In this document: in pieces, positions 33,952 through 42,714 of the stretch
Position numbering within the stretch: the stretch's first letter is position 1
Layout: the number at the start of each line of letters is the position of its first letter
Source: Acidobacteriota bacterium
GTDB taxonomy: Bacteria; Acidobacteriota; Vicinamibacteria; Vicinamibacterales; CAVVIG01
Assembly: GCA_003222535.1 (NCBI GenBank)
Contig: QHWJ01000327.1
Span: 1 to 48,746, forward strand
Length of the DNA stretch: 48,746 bases
Reading direction: 5' to 3'
Notes under the pieces: model-generated
What the model was told of the DNA's origin: nothing
The model's database searches: none
Seen by the model: the letters and a program-made list of their open reading frames with translations, nothing else
Position numbers and translations under genes: made by a program

Positions 33952-34757
33952 GTGGGAGTCCACTTCATCGACGTCGGGTGGCCCTTGCCATGTTTCACGG
34001 CAATGAGCTCGGCCAGGATGCTGACGGCGATTTCCTGCGGCGTCACCGCGCCGATGTCGAGGCCGATCGGCGCGTGGACGCGCTTCAAGGCGACAGCGGG
34101 GATCCGGTCGGCCACCAGCGCGTCGTAGATGCGCGCGACCTTCGCGCGGCTGCCGATCAGGCCGAGATAGCGCAGCTCCCGGGGCGCGAGTGCGCGCAGC
34201 GCCTCGAGGTCGTTGGTGTGGCCACGCGTGACGATGACGGCGTAAGCGTGCGCGGGGAGGCTGACGCGAGCGATCCACGAGGGGATGTCGTCGACGATCA
34301 CTTCCGCGGCCGTCGGGAAGCGCTCGGCGTTCGCGAACTTCTCGCGGTCGTCGATGACATGAACGCGGAATCCGACTTCGTGCGCGACGCGCGCGAGGTG
34401 GAATCCGACATGGCCGCCGCCGATGATGTACAGCTCCGGCGACGGCTCGATCGGCTCGATGTAGACGTCCATTTGTCCGCCGCAGATGAGACCAGTCTCC
34501 TGCGCGAAGTCGTCCGACAGCTCGTAGTGCACGACCTGTGGCGTGCGACTCGCGATCGCCTCGCGCGCTTTCCCGAATGCGTCGTTCTCGTAGCAGCCGC
34601 CGCCGATGGTGCCGACGATCCGCCCGTCGCCGAATACGAGCATCTTGGCGCCCACGCGCTGCGGCGTCGATCCGGTCGTTGAAACAATCGTGACGAGCGC
34701 CGCCGGCTCCCCGCGCTCGAGCGCGTCGGCGACGGCGGCGAAGACTTCTCTGTTCAT
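33930..34757 (-). CDS. xdhC: XdhC/CoxI family molybdoenzyme maturation protein
   Basis: A 275-residue protein that in relatives binds molybdenum cofactor and hands it to xanthine or CO dehydrogenase. The N-terminal XdhC_CoxI domain has STTGSTPQRVGAKM (26-39) and GTIGGGCYEN (49-58), with ICGG at 91-94. A Rossmann domain follows (IIGGGHVGFHLARVAHEVG, 111-129). The family marks GLIGSRAKVARI and HAPIGLDIGAVTPQEIAVSILAE are present. The last residues (LKSEV) and the TGA stop are read from the AGTCTGAAG repeat. No xanthine dehydrogenase subunits are in the window; the neighbouring amidohydrolase suggests purine use. A TATAAT box ends 9 nt before the ATG. Confidence 0.92.
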   Translation of the reverse strand: MNREVFAAVADALERGEPAALVTIVSTTGSTPQRVGAKMLVFGDGRIVGTIGGGCYENDAFGKAREAIASRTPQVVHYELSDDFAQETGLICGGQMDVYIEPIEPSPELYIIGGGHVGFHLARVAHEVGFRVHVIDDREKFANAERFPTAAEVIVDDIPSWIARVSLPAHAYAVIVTRGHTNDLEALRALAPRELRYLGLIGSRAKVARIYDALVADRIPAVALKRVHAPIGLDIGAVTPQEIAVSILAELIAVKHGKGHPTSMKWTPTSLKSEV

Positions 34758-34766
34758 GTAATCACA

Positions 34767-34772
34767 ATTATA
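34767..34772 (-). promoter_or_regulatory. -10 box of xdhC
   Basis: A perfect TATAAT on the minus strand, 9 nt before the xdhC ATG, with no Shine-Dalgarno. It predicts a leaderless xdhC transcript. Confidence 0.55.
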
Positions 34773-34773
34773 G

Positions 34774-34877
34774 AGGTCATGTGGGTCACGTGGGTCGGGT
34801 GGGGCAGGTGGGTCGGGTGGAGCAGACCTACCCGACCTACGCGACCTACGCGACCTACTGGGGACCTACGTGACCTA
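34774..34877. repeat. word hairpin, word GTGGGTCG/CGACCTAC
   Basis: GTGGGTCACGTGGGTCGGGT-type words (34774-34820) face CCTACCCGACCTACGCGACC-type words (34826-34877). It fills the gap between the PBP stop and the xdhC promoter. The right arm matches the tandem array at 28238-28345. Confidence 0.8.
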
Positions 34878-34881
34878 ACGG

Positions 34882-37278
34882 TCACCGGTGCAGCTCGCAG
34901 TATTTCGTGGGCTCCGTGCCGCTCAGGAATGCTTCGTTGAACGTCCGCGGACAAAGGGGACTTGTCAGCTTGCCGGTCTCCGGGTCGATATCGACAAACG
35001 TGATGCCTCCAGGGACGTCGAACGGGACGCTGGCGCGCCCGGCGAGGGCCGTTTTCATGAACTGCGTCCAGATCGGCAGCGCCGCCTGGGCGCCGCTGAG
35101 GCCGACCGGCTGATTGTCGTCGAAGCCGACCCACACCACCGTCAGCAACTCGGGCGTGAAGCCGACGAACCAGGCGTCACGCAGGTCGTTCGTCGTCCCC
35201 GTCTTCCCCGCGGCGTCGAGCGTGAAGCCGAGCGCGCGGGCGCCTGCCGCGGTCCCCTCGTTCAGCACGCTCCGCATCATGTTCGTCACGAGGAACGTCG
35301 TCTCGGGACGCGCGACGCTGCGCGGCCCGGCGGCGTCCTTCTTCAGGATGTCCTTCCCGCCGGACGTGATTCGCGTGATGTGCCTGAGCGGCCGGATGGT
35401 GCCGGCGTTCGCGAACAGTGTGTAGGCCGTGGCGATCTCGTACGGCGTGGCTTCGAAGACGCCGAGGGCGATCGACGGATACGCTTTCGGCGGATTGCCG
35501 ACGCCCAGCTTCTTCCAGAACGCGGCGACGCGGTCGTACCCCGCGGCCTGCGCCACGTGAATGGTCGCCAGATTGCGCGAGTGGGCCAGCGCGCGGCGCA
35601 AGGTGATCGGGCCGTCGTACTTGTTCTCGTAGTTCTCCGGCGTCCACTCCTGATCGTCGAACTCGAAGGTCTCGGGCTCGTCGGCCACGATCGACGCCGG
35701 CGTGACGTCGGTGCGTCCATGGTCGGCCGCCTCCTCGAACGCCGTCAGGTAAACGAAAGGCTTGAAGACCGACCCCGGCTGGCGCCGCGACAGAATCACG
35801 CGATCGTATTGCGACTGGTTGTACGAACGGCCGCCGACCAGCGCGACGATCTCTCCCGTCCGCGGATCCACGGCGATGAGCGCCGCTTCCGCCTTTCCGC
35901 GGCGCCGGCGGCGCGAGAGCAGCTGGTCGACGCTCGTCAGGCCCGCGCGGACCGCGTCCTGCGCGAGGCGCTGGAGATGCAGATCGAGCGTGGTGTAGAC
36001 GTCGACCGCCTGGGTCGTGGTCGTCGTCAAGCCGGGATAGCGGTCGATGAGCGTCTGGCCGACGAAATCGACGAAGTGGGGCGCTTCGGATTCGAGCGCG
36101 CGCTGGACGACGACGAGCGGCTCGTGCGCGGCGCGATCGGCGACGTCCTGCGCGACGTAGCCGGTGTCGACCATGGCCTGCAGCACGATGTTTCGCCGAT
36201 CCCTGCATCGCTCCGCGTTGTTGAAAGGCGACAGCGCCGACGGCGACTGAAACACTCCGGCGATCGTCGCCGCTTCGGCGAGCGTGACGTTGCTGACGTC
36301 CTTGCCGAAGAACAGCCGCGACGCTTCCGGGACGCCGACGATGCCGAACGACCCGCGCTGGCCGAGCGCCATGTCGTTCAGGTACATCTCGAGAATCGCG
36401 TCCTTCGACGCGCGCGTCGTGATGATGACCGACACCCACATTTCGAGCAGCTTGCGCCTCCACGATTTCTCCCGCGCGTCCTTCAGCGTCATCCCGGGAA
36501 ACATCTTCGGCAGAAACACGTTGCGCGCGACCTGCTGCGTGATCGTGCTGGCGCCGGCTGTATACGCCCGCCTGCCGCGAATATTCGAGAGGATGGCGCC
36601 GACGATGCCGATCGGGTCGATGCCGGGGTGATCGTAGAAGCGGCGATCCTCGATGGCGAGGACCGCCTGCGTCATCTGCTGCGGAACGGCGGCCAGCGCC
36701 ACCGGCCGTCGCTTTTCGCGCTCGCCACCGCCGAGCGCCGTCAGCACCGGCGCGTCGAGCGTCAGCCGCTCGCTCACCCTGGTGCCCAGCTCGAGCCGCA
36801 GCACGCGATCGGGAGGACGCGGCGCTGGACGCCTTTCCGCGGCTTTCCCGGCATTCCTGACATCCGGGACCGCCGGCCGCTGGAAGACGACACGGACCAC
36901 CTGGCCCCTGAGCTCCGGGGCGCGCGGCATGATGGCGACCGCGCCGGCGCCGACCGCGAACTCGCCGGGCTTTTCCGGACGCGCGCGCTGCGCATACCCG
37001 AGCTCGTTGAGGCGATCAATCAATTGCCGATCCGTCATTCCCTGTCCGCGACGCAGCTCCAGCGGTCGTGCGAACACCCGCGGAAACACCGTGGCGCGCT
37101 CGCCGTGCAGACGCTCGTCGATCAGGTGCGCGAAGCGGACGTAGTAATAGCCGGCCACGAAACACAGGACGACCATCGGGACGGCGAGCGCCAGAGCGGC
37201 CAGTCGCACCCAGCGTTTCCGCCCCGCCGCCCCCATTTGAATTCTGAGCCGTGCGATTCGAGAACGGGTCTTCGCCAC
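34882..37278 (-). CDS. class A penicillin-binding protein (PBP1 type)
   Basis: A bifunctional peptidoglycan synthase, 798 residues, inner membrane with one anchor helix (about 25-45). A UB2H-like segment (about 65-135, FARPLELRRGQGMTDRQL) resembles PBP1b. The GT51 domain has catalytic E210 in AIEDRRFYDHPG and GASTITQQVARN. The transpeptidase has S503-VFK506 (SxxK), S567-R-N569 and K692-TG. The start is GTG 37278; an internal ATG at 37236 would drop the basic cytoplasmic tail. It is flanked by word repeats on both sides. Neighbours (bshC, xdhC) give no functional link. Confidence 0.95.
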   Translation of the reverse strand: MAKTRSRIARLRIQMGAAGRKRWVRLAALALAVPMVVLCFVAGYYYVRFAHLIDERLHGERATVFPRVFARPLELRRGQGMTDRQLIDRLNELGYAQRARPEKPGEFAVGAGAVAIMPRAPELRGQVVRVVFQRPAVPDVRNAGKAAERRPAPRPPDRVLRLELGTRVSERLTLDAPVLTALGGGEREKRRPVALAAVPQQMTQAVLAIEDRRFYDHPGIDPIGIVGAILSNIRGRRAYTAGASTITQQVARNVFLPKMFPGMTLKDAREKSWRRKLLEMWVSVIITTRASKDAILEMYLNDMALGQRGSFGIVGVPEASRLFFGKDVSNVTLAEAATIAGVFQSPSALSPFNNAERCRDRRNIVLQAMVDTGYVAQDVADRAAHEPLVVVQRALESEAPHFVDFVGQTLIDRYPGLTTTTTQAVDVYTTLDLHLQRLAQDAVRAGLTSVDQLLSRRRRRGKAEAALIAVDPRTGEIVALVGGRSYNQSQYDRVILSRRQPGSVFKPFVYLTAFEEAADHGRTDVTPASIVADEPETFEFDDQEWTPENYENKYDGPITLRRALAHSRNLATIHVAQAAGYDRVAAFWKKLGVGNPPKAYPSIALGVFEATPYEIATAYTLFANAGTIRPLRHITRITSGGKDILKKDAAGPRSVARPETTFLVTNMMRSVLNEGTAAGARALGFTLDAAGKTGTTNDLRDAWFVGFTPELLTVVWVGFDDNQPVGLSGAQAALPIWTQFMKTALAGRASVPFDVPGGITFVDIDPETGKLTSPLCPRTFNEAFLSGTEPTKYCELHR

Positions 37279-37289
37279 GTTGCCTGATT

Positions 37290-37400
37290 AGCCCCAGGTC
37301 GACTTCACCCTGACAGGGTCGACCTACATCTTCCTGCGAATAGGGTCGGCCTGCACCTGCCTCCGAGTGTAGGGCGACCCTTTCAGGGTCGCCTGCACGT
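37290..37400. repeat. GGGTCG word repeats with 8-bp hairpin
   Basis: The PBP-bshC gap holds several GGGTCGACC-type words and the hairpin GCGACCCT-TTC-AGGGTCGC (37374-37392). A related hairpin with longer arms lies at 39282-39328. Confidence 0.75.
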
Positions 37401-37440
37401 GAGCTTGCAAGGCTCGTCCTGCAGCCGTTCAATGTCGATC

Positions 37441-39120
37441 TTAGATCGTGACGATCCAGTGCCGTCCCAGGTCGAGCGGCAGCTCTTCATCCAGACGCTC
37501 GACGAGCGCCGGACCGTACTGATTCAGGAAGGAGACGAACCCGATCGTCCGTTCCTGCGCGTGGCCGCCGGGGAAGGCGAGCGCGCGTGCATGGATGAAT
37601 TGACGGCGCAGTGTTTCGTCGCGGCGTTTTGCCGCTTGAATCATCTTGCCGTGAAGGGTCTGGAGGTCGCGCTGCATGCGCTCGAGCGTCGAGCGAGCGG
37701 CGCCTTCGAGCGTCGGATCCAGCGCGGGAATCGTCTGGATGAAGCGCGCCATGTGGGTCTCGATGGTCTGCGCGGCTTCGGCGAACGCGTCTTCGACCGC
37801 CTGCGGGACCTGCGTCTTCAGGAGATCGTTCAGCGCCGCCTCGTCCTGCGCCTGAAGCGCTTCGAGCGGCAGCTTGTACTTCGTCAGGAAGCGCAGCGCG
37901 GCGGAATCCAGGACCGTCGCCGTCGCCCGCGGATAAAAGAGCGGCATCGGCACGCCGAAGTGCTCGTAGACGCCGCGCAGCTGGCCGAGGTAGGCCAGCT
38001 CGTTCGGGCCCGCCACGTAACAGATCGTCGGGAAGAGCGTGTCCTGCACGATCGGCCGCAGCAGCACGTTGGGGCTGAACCCGGCCGGACGCTCCGTGGC
38101 CTGCGCGACGAGTGCCGCCGCCGGGTACTGCTGGTCGCCGACGAGGAAGCGGCCATCCTGCTGGCGGATGGCGCGGCGACCGCCGTCGTCCTGGTTCAGG
38201 TGAAACAGCGCCAGGCTGTCGTCCTGCGCGTGCACCTGCGCGTGGTACCCGCGCGCCGTGAGATCGGATCCGGCGAGGGCGGCGATCTTGACCGTCTGCC
38301 CCGGCATCGACAACTCGCGCGCGAACACCTGGCTGACGAGCGGCTTCGACGCGGGATCCGACGAGTCGTACACGATCAGCCCGCGGTTCCCGAGCAACTC
38401 CTCGAGCCATCGGCCGAACGCGTCGGCCATGCCGCTGCCCGGCGTGTAGGCGCGGCGCAGTCCGGCGACGACCGACGATCGGAATTCGGTCGCCGGCAGG
38501 AGACGTTCGATTTCCGCGAGGACGTCGGCGATGGAGGTGTCGACGCGAATGGTGGCGACGGGCGCCGGATCCGCGCCCGGCCGCGCGGGCAAGGACACGG
38601 TGCGCGGCGTGAGCGTTTCGTCGAGCACCGTACACGATCGGACCTCTTCCCAGTCGTGGTCCTCGGCATCGATCCAGAAGATGGCCGCAGCGGGGACGCG
38701 GTGATCGCGCGATACCTTGTCGGCGAGCTTGATCGCGGTCAGGGCCTTGAACAGCGTGAACAGCGGACCGCCGAAGAGCCCGGCCTGCTGACCAGTGACA
38801 ACCGCGACGGTGCGCGGATCGGCGAGGGATCGGCCCGCTTCACGCGCGCGCGGCGGCGCCTGACGTTGCGCCTGCTGGGCCGCAATGACCGCGGCGATCT
38901 CGTCCCGCCGGCGGGTGTGCGCCTGAGAGCGCGCGATCGCGTCGGCCCACGCCGCGCGATCGGCCGGATCACCCGAAAAAAACGGCGCGACGGCGCGGAA
39001 GTCGTACGCGTAGTCAGCGGCGAGCCGGCGAATCCAGGGAAACCTCCGGACGTCGACCGGAATCCGCACGGAAGGCCCGTCAGAAGATGTGGAGGGTTGT
39101 GCGGCTGAGTTGACGTGCAC
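37441..39120 (-). CDS. bshC: bacillithiol synthase BshC-like
   Basis: A 559-residue cysteine-adding enzyme of bacillithiol synthesis: it joins Cys to GlcN-malate. Recognised by VVTGQQAGLFGGPLFTLFKA, FWIDAEDHDWEEV, GRWLEELLGNRGLIVYDSSDP and CYVAGPNELAYLGQLRGVYE, followed by a long C-terminal coiled coil (about 395-500) and QERTIGFVSFLNQYG near the end. Length matches the family. The start is GTG 39120. BshA and BshB are not in the window. Presence implies a bacillithiol-type low-molecular-weight thiol, known outside Firmicutes from Deinococcus, Bacteroidetes and some Acidobacteria. Its biochemical step has been hard to reconstitute in vitro for some members. Confidence 0.92.
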   Translation of the reverse strand: MHVNSAAQPSTSSDGPSVRIPVDVRRFPWIRRLAADYAYDFRAVAPFFSGDPADRAAWADAIARSQAHTRRRDEIAAVIAAQQAQRQAPPRAREAGRSLADPRTVAVVTGQQAGLFGGPLFTLFKALTAIKLADKVSRDHRVPAAAIFWIDAEDHDWEEVRSCTVLDETLTPRTVSLPARPGADPAPVATIRVDTSIADVLAEIERLLPATEFRSSVVAGLRRAYTPGSGMADAFGRWLEELLGNRGLIVYDSSDPASKPLVSQVFARELSMPGQTVKIAALAGSDLTARGYHAQVHAQDDSLALFHLNQDDGGRRAIRQQDGRFLVGDQQYPAAALVAQATERPAGFSPNVLLRPIVQDTLFPTICYVAGPNELAYLGQLRGVYEHFGVPMPLFYPRATATVLDSAALRFLTKYKLPLEALQAQDEAALNDLLKTQVPQAVEDAFAEAAQTIETHMARFIQTIPALDPTLEGAARSTLERMQRDLQTLHGKMIQAAKRRDETLRRQFIHARALAFPGGHAQERTIGFVSFLNQYGPALVERLDEELPLDLGRHWIVTI

Positions 39121-39281
39121 GGGAAGCCTTACTGTCTCAAAGCGTTGCGCGGACTGTCAAGCGCAGGACGCGCTATTCGCTTGATGTGACAGCACTAAGA
39201 CGCACACAAGGGATCCCCGGTTCCAGGTTTCAGCGTCCAGGGCTCAACGTTCATTGTTCAGCCGTTCAGGATCCTTTTCGT

Positions 39282-39328
39282 AGGGCGACCCTTTCAGGGT
39301 CGCCAGGCGAGCCTGAAAGGGTCGCCCT
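39282..39328. repeat. perfect 17-bp inverted repeat
   Basis: AGGGCGACCCTTTCAGG (39282-39298) and its exact complement (39312-39328) with a 13-nt loop, in the 270-bp divergent gap between bshC and the pseudokinase. The rest of the gap has loose TTCAGCGTTCA-type words at about 39220-39270 and nothing else recognisable. Confidence 0.9.
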
Positions 39329-39390
39329 CCATCAGCCATGTCGTTTGCCAGTCGCCCGAATCTGATTCAGACAGGTTCGGTGTTACGATA

Positions 39391-41334
39391 ATGCGCCTCC
39401 AGAGGAGTCCTTCACTGCACACGGAAGCTGCCGGCGCCTCGCCTCCTGACGCGTTCGGGCCGTTTCGGGTTCTTCATCAGATTGGAGCGGGGACGCTCGG
39501 GCCGGTGTTTCGCGCGTATGATTCGCGCCGCGAGCATCTGGTTGCCGTCAAGCTGTTCAAGCTCGATCTGCCGCCCGAGCGTGTCCACCGGTTGGTGGCT
39601 GAGCTCGACCGGATCATTTCTGCCGGCCTGACGCACCCGGCTCTCGCCGCGCCGCTCGAAACCGGCATCCACGACGTCTGCGCGTATCTCGTCCAGGATT
39701 ACGTTGCGGCCGAATCGCTCGACCTCGCGGTCCGAGAATGCGGGCCGGCGCCGGCGGCCGATGCGCTGCGCGTCGCGGCACGGATCGGCGGTGCGCTCGA
39801 CGTCGCCGCCGCCGCGAACATCGCCCACGGGTCGCTGCATCCACGTGACGTGCTGCTCTCGTCCGACGTCACGCAGCTGACCGGCATTGGTGTGGCGCGT
39901 GCGCTCGAGCGCGTCGGAGTGCAGCCTCCCGTCCGGCGGCCCTATACCGCGCCGGAGCGCTCGGCCGGCGGGGAATGGGATCGCCGCGCGGACGTGTTCA
40001 GCCTGGCGGCGCTGATGCACGAATTGCTTTGGGCGCGCCGCGTCAGCGGCACGGGCGCCCGGGCGGTCGAGAGCTTGACAGCGATCGATGGCGGCGATTT
40101 GTCCGCGCTGCGTGCGACGTTCGCGCGGGCGCTGGCCGAGGATCCGGCCGAGCGGTTCCCCACCGCGATCGAATTCGCCGAGGCGCTCGAGCTCGCATTT
40201 CCCTCGATCACGCTCGCCCGTCCGCAAACGGTGGCCGACAGGCGTCCGTCGACGAAGAGCCGAACCACGGCCGCCGAGCCGCGGCTGCCGCTGCTCGACG
40301 GGCCGGCACGCGAGGCGAAGTCCACCGAGCCGCCTTCGAACGTCGCGCGGCCGCCGTCGCAAGCCGCCGGCGAGCCGCGCCGTCGATCATCAGAGCAGGA
40401 TGCTTACGGCGGCGGGCTTTTCAGGAGTGCGGAAGAAGATGCGGCAGCCGTGGATGATCTCGCGCTTTCCATTGCCCAGGCGGAGGACGAGAGCTTCGAC
40501 GACGTCGAGGTCCGAGCCGCGATCGTCGATGTGCACTCCCGATCGCGGACAAGCATGTGGCCGGCCGTGTTCACGCTCATCGTGGGGCTCATGATTGGAT
40601 TTGCCGGCGGGTACGGCGTCGGCACGCACACGCGACCCGGAGCCAGCGTCGCGGCCGGCGCCACCGCTCAGACGCCGCCTGCAGTCGCCGGACGCGAGTT
40701 CACGGAAAGCGCGGTGGCGGCGCCGGCGAAAGCGGCGTCCTCCGATCGTGGTGTCCGGCTTCAGCCGGACCCGCAACGGCAGCCCGACTCGGTCCGCCTG
40801 AAGGCGGACCCCACGAGTGTTGGCGGTTTGCCTGAAGACGCTGGCCGCCTGCTCGTGCGGTCGACGCCATCGGGGGCGACTGTTTTCGTGGACGACCGCG
40901 AGTACGGACAGACGCCTGTTGCCGTCCGGAATCTCGCGCCCGGTGCCCATCGCGTCCGGATCGCCCGCGACGGTTATGCCGCGGAGGAACGCCGCGTCGC
41001 GATCACGCCGTCGCGGCTGGCGCATTCGATGATCGTCGCGCTCGAGCGGCCCGGCGATGCGGCCTCGCGCAATGGGCCGACGACGACGGGCGTGCCGGCG
41101 CCGCCCGGCACCGACCAACGGGTCACTGGCGCGCTCATGGTCGACTCACGGCCCGCCGGCGCCAGAGTATTCATGGACGGCGAGCTCGTGGGTGCGACGC
41201 CGCTCGCGCTGCCAACGGTGCGCGCGGGCGAGCATGCGATTCGCCTCGAGCGCGACGGCTACCGCCGCTGGTCGTCGTCGGTCCGCATCGTCGCCACCGA
41301 ACGGAACAGGGTGACGGCGTCGTTGGAGCGATGA
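39391..41334 (+). CDS. membrane pseudokinase with two PEGA domains
   Basis: A 647-residue protein. Residues 23-280 have a Hanks kinase fold: IGAGTLGPVF loop (31-40), K54 in VAVK, and an APE-like APER (187-190). However HRD is replaced by HGSLHPRD (146-153) and DFG by TGIGVA (164-169), so the catalytic Asp and Mg-binding Asp are gone. A low-complexity linker and one membrane helix (about 389-411) follow. Residues about 452-476 (VRLQPD...VRLKADPT) are encoded by a palindromic repeat. Two PEGA domains follow outside the membrane (about 482-540 and 570-640; STPSGATVFVDDREYG, SRPAGARVFMDGELVG). It is likely a sensor or scaffold. carA is 243 bp downstream. Confidence 0.88.
   Translation: MRLQRSPSLHTEAAGASPPDAFGPFRVLHQIGAGTLGPVFRAYDSRREHLVAVKLFKLDLPPERVHRLVAELDRIISAGLTHPALAAPLETGIHDVCAYLVQDYVAAESLDLAVRECGPAPAADALRVAARIGGALDVAAAANIAHGSLHPRDVLLSSDVTQLTGIGVARALERVGVQPPVRRPYTAPERSAGGEWDRRADVFSLAALMHELLWARRVSGTGARAVESLTAIDGGDLSALRATFARALAEDPAERFPTAIEFAEALELAFPSITLARPQTVADRRPSTKSRTTAAEPRLPLLDGPAREAKSTEPPSNVARPPSQAAGEPRRRSSEQDAYGGGLFRSAEEDAAAVDDLALSIAQAEDESFDDVEVRAAIVDVHSRSRTSMWPAVFTLIVGLMIGFAGGYGVGTHTRPGASVAAGATAQTPPAVAGREFTESAVAAPAKAASSDRGVRLQPDPQRQPDSVRLKADPTSVGGLPEDAGRLLVRSTPSGATVFVDDREYGQTPVAVRNLAPGAHRVRIARDGYAAEERRVAITPSRLAHSMIVALERPGDAASRNGPTTTGVPAPPGTDQRVTGALMVDSRPAGARVFMDGELVGATPLALPTVRAGEHAIRLERDGYRRWSSSVRIVATERNRVTASLER
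40747..40815. repeat. double hairpin with compensatory changes, in frame
   Basis: Hairpin 1 GTCCGGCT-TC-AGCCGGAC (40753-40770); hairpin 2 GGTCCGCCT-GA-AGGCGGACC (40791-40810, minus outer pair). They differ by a paired G/C to C/G swap. Outer CGTGG/CCACG (40747-40751, 40811-40815) closes the unit. Read as VRLQPD...VRLKADPT in the pseudokinase linker. Confidence 0.8.
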
Positions 41335-41336
41335 AC

Positions 41337-41577
41337 CTGGTCCTTGGTGCTTGGTGCCTGGTCCGTCCCTGGTCCTGGGTCCGTCCCTGGTCCTGGGTCC
41401 GTCCCTGGTCCTGGGTCCGTCCCTGGTCCTGGGTCCGTCCTTGGTCCTGGGTCCGTCCTTGGTCCTGGGTCCGCCCTTGGTCCTGGGTCCGCCCTGGGTC
41501 CGAGGACCAGGGACAGGGACGAGTGACCAGGGACTAAGAACGGACTAAGAACCAGGAACAAAGGACCAAGGACTAAA
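41337..41577. repeat. word hairpin, word GGTCCTGGGTCC/GGACCAGGGAC
   Basis: From 3 nt after the pseudokinase stop, about a dozen GTCCTGGGTCCGTCCCTG-type units (41337-41500), then complementary GGACCAGGGACAGGGAC and GGACCAAGGACTAA words (41501-41577), ending at the carA GTG. The final AAGGAC may act as the carA ribosome-binding site. Confidence 0.88.
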
Positions 41578-42714
41578 GTGGAAGCAATCCTGGCGTTGGA
41601 AGACGGCACGTTTTTCCGGGGCGCCGCCGCGGGCGCGGAAGGGGTCGCGGGCGGCGAGGTGGTATTCAACACCGCCATGACCGGCTATCAGGAAGTGCTG
41701 ACCGATCCGTCCTATGCCGGACAGATCGTCACGATGACGTGCCCGGAGATCGGCAACTACGGCGTGTCGGTCGGGGATGTCGAGTCGCGCGCGCCGCAGG
41801 TGGCCGGCTTCATCATCCGCGACGAGTCGCCGATGGCGAGCAACTGGCGCTCGGAGATGACGCTCCGCGACTACCTCGTCGCCAACCATATCGTCGCCAT
41901 CTCCGACATCGATACGCGCGAGCTGACGCGGCGTCTTCGCTCAGGCGGCGTGATGCGCGGCGTGATTGTCACCGGCAGCTCGCTGGACCCGAATGCCCTC
42001 GTCGAGCGCGCACGGGCGATTCCGAAAATGGAAGGCTCGGATCTCGTCAGCGGCGTCACGTCGGAGCGGGTCTTCGACTGGCCGGAGGAGGACCCCGGCG
42101 AATTCGGCGTCGTTCCCGCCCGCCGGTCCGAGCGGCGGATGAAGATTGCCGCCTACGACTTCGGGATGAAGCGGAACATCCTGCGCCGGCTGAGCGCGCA
42201 CGGCTGCGATGTCCGCGTCTACCCGGCGGCGACGCCGGCGTCAGAGCTGCTCGCGACCGGTCCCGACGGCGTGTTCCTGAGCAACGGCCCCGGCGATCCC
42301 GCGCCGTTGAGCTACGCGATCGACAACGCGAAGGCCCTCGTCGCCTCCGACGTGCCGGTGTTCGGGATCTGTCTCGGTCATCAGATTCTGGGCCTCGCGA
42401 TGGGCGGCACCACGTTCAAGCTGAAGTTCGGCCACCGCGGCGCGAATCATCCGGTCAAGCAGCTCACGACCGGCAAGGTCGAGATCACGTCGCAGAATCA
42501 CGGCTTCGCCGTCGATCCGGCGTCGCTGCCCGCCGACGTCGAGGTGACGCACGTGAATCTGTACGACGGAACGGTGGAAGGACTGCGTCACAAGACGCAT
42601 CCGGTGTTCTGCGTGCAGTATCATCCGGAGGCATCGCCCGGGCCACATGACGCGGATTATCTGTTCGATGACTTCTTGCGTCTCATTGAGGGGACTAGGG
42701 GACTAGGGGACTAG
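41578..42714 (+). CDS. carA: carbamoyl-phosphate synthase small subunit
   Basis: Glutaminase subunit supplying ammonia to CarB for pyrimidine and arginine synthesis. It has 378 residues from GTG 41578. The N-terminal CPSase_sm domain ([33 protein letters not shown]) precedes the class I amidotransferase domain, with C265 in GICLGHQ and the H349/E351 pair in [12 protein letters not shown]. The last residues (EGTRGLGD) and TAG stop are encoded by the GGGGACT word repeat that fills the gap to carB. The start lies directly after another word array. Paired with carB 107 bp downstream. Confidence 0.97.
   Translation: MEAILALEDGTFFRGAAAGAEGVAGGEVVFNTAMTGYQEVLTDPSYAGQIVTMTCPEIGNYGVSVGDVESRAPQVAGFIIRDESPMASNWRSEMTLRDYLVANHIVAISDIDTRELTRRLRSGGVMRGVIVTGSSLDPNALVERARAIPKMEGSDLVSGVTSERVFDWPEEDPGEFGVVPARRSERRMKIAAYDFGMKRNILRRLSAHGCDVRVYPAATPASELLATGPDGVFLSNGPGDPAPLSYAIDNAKALVASDVPVFGICLGHQILGLAMGGTTFKLKFGHRGANHPVKQLTTGKVEITSQNHGFAVDPASLPADVEVTHVNLYDGTVEGLRHKTHPVFCVQYHPEASPGPHDADYLFDDFLRLIEGTRGLGD

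Noticed and set aside
34888-37287. A 799-codon open frame antisense to the PBP gene, and similar long frames opposite leuS, alaS and carB
   Set aside because: High GC content leaves few stops on the opposite strand. Compositions are Arg-rich and low-complexity, and the sense frames encode clear conserved enzymes.
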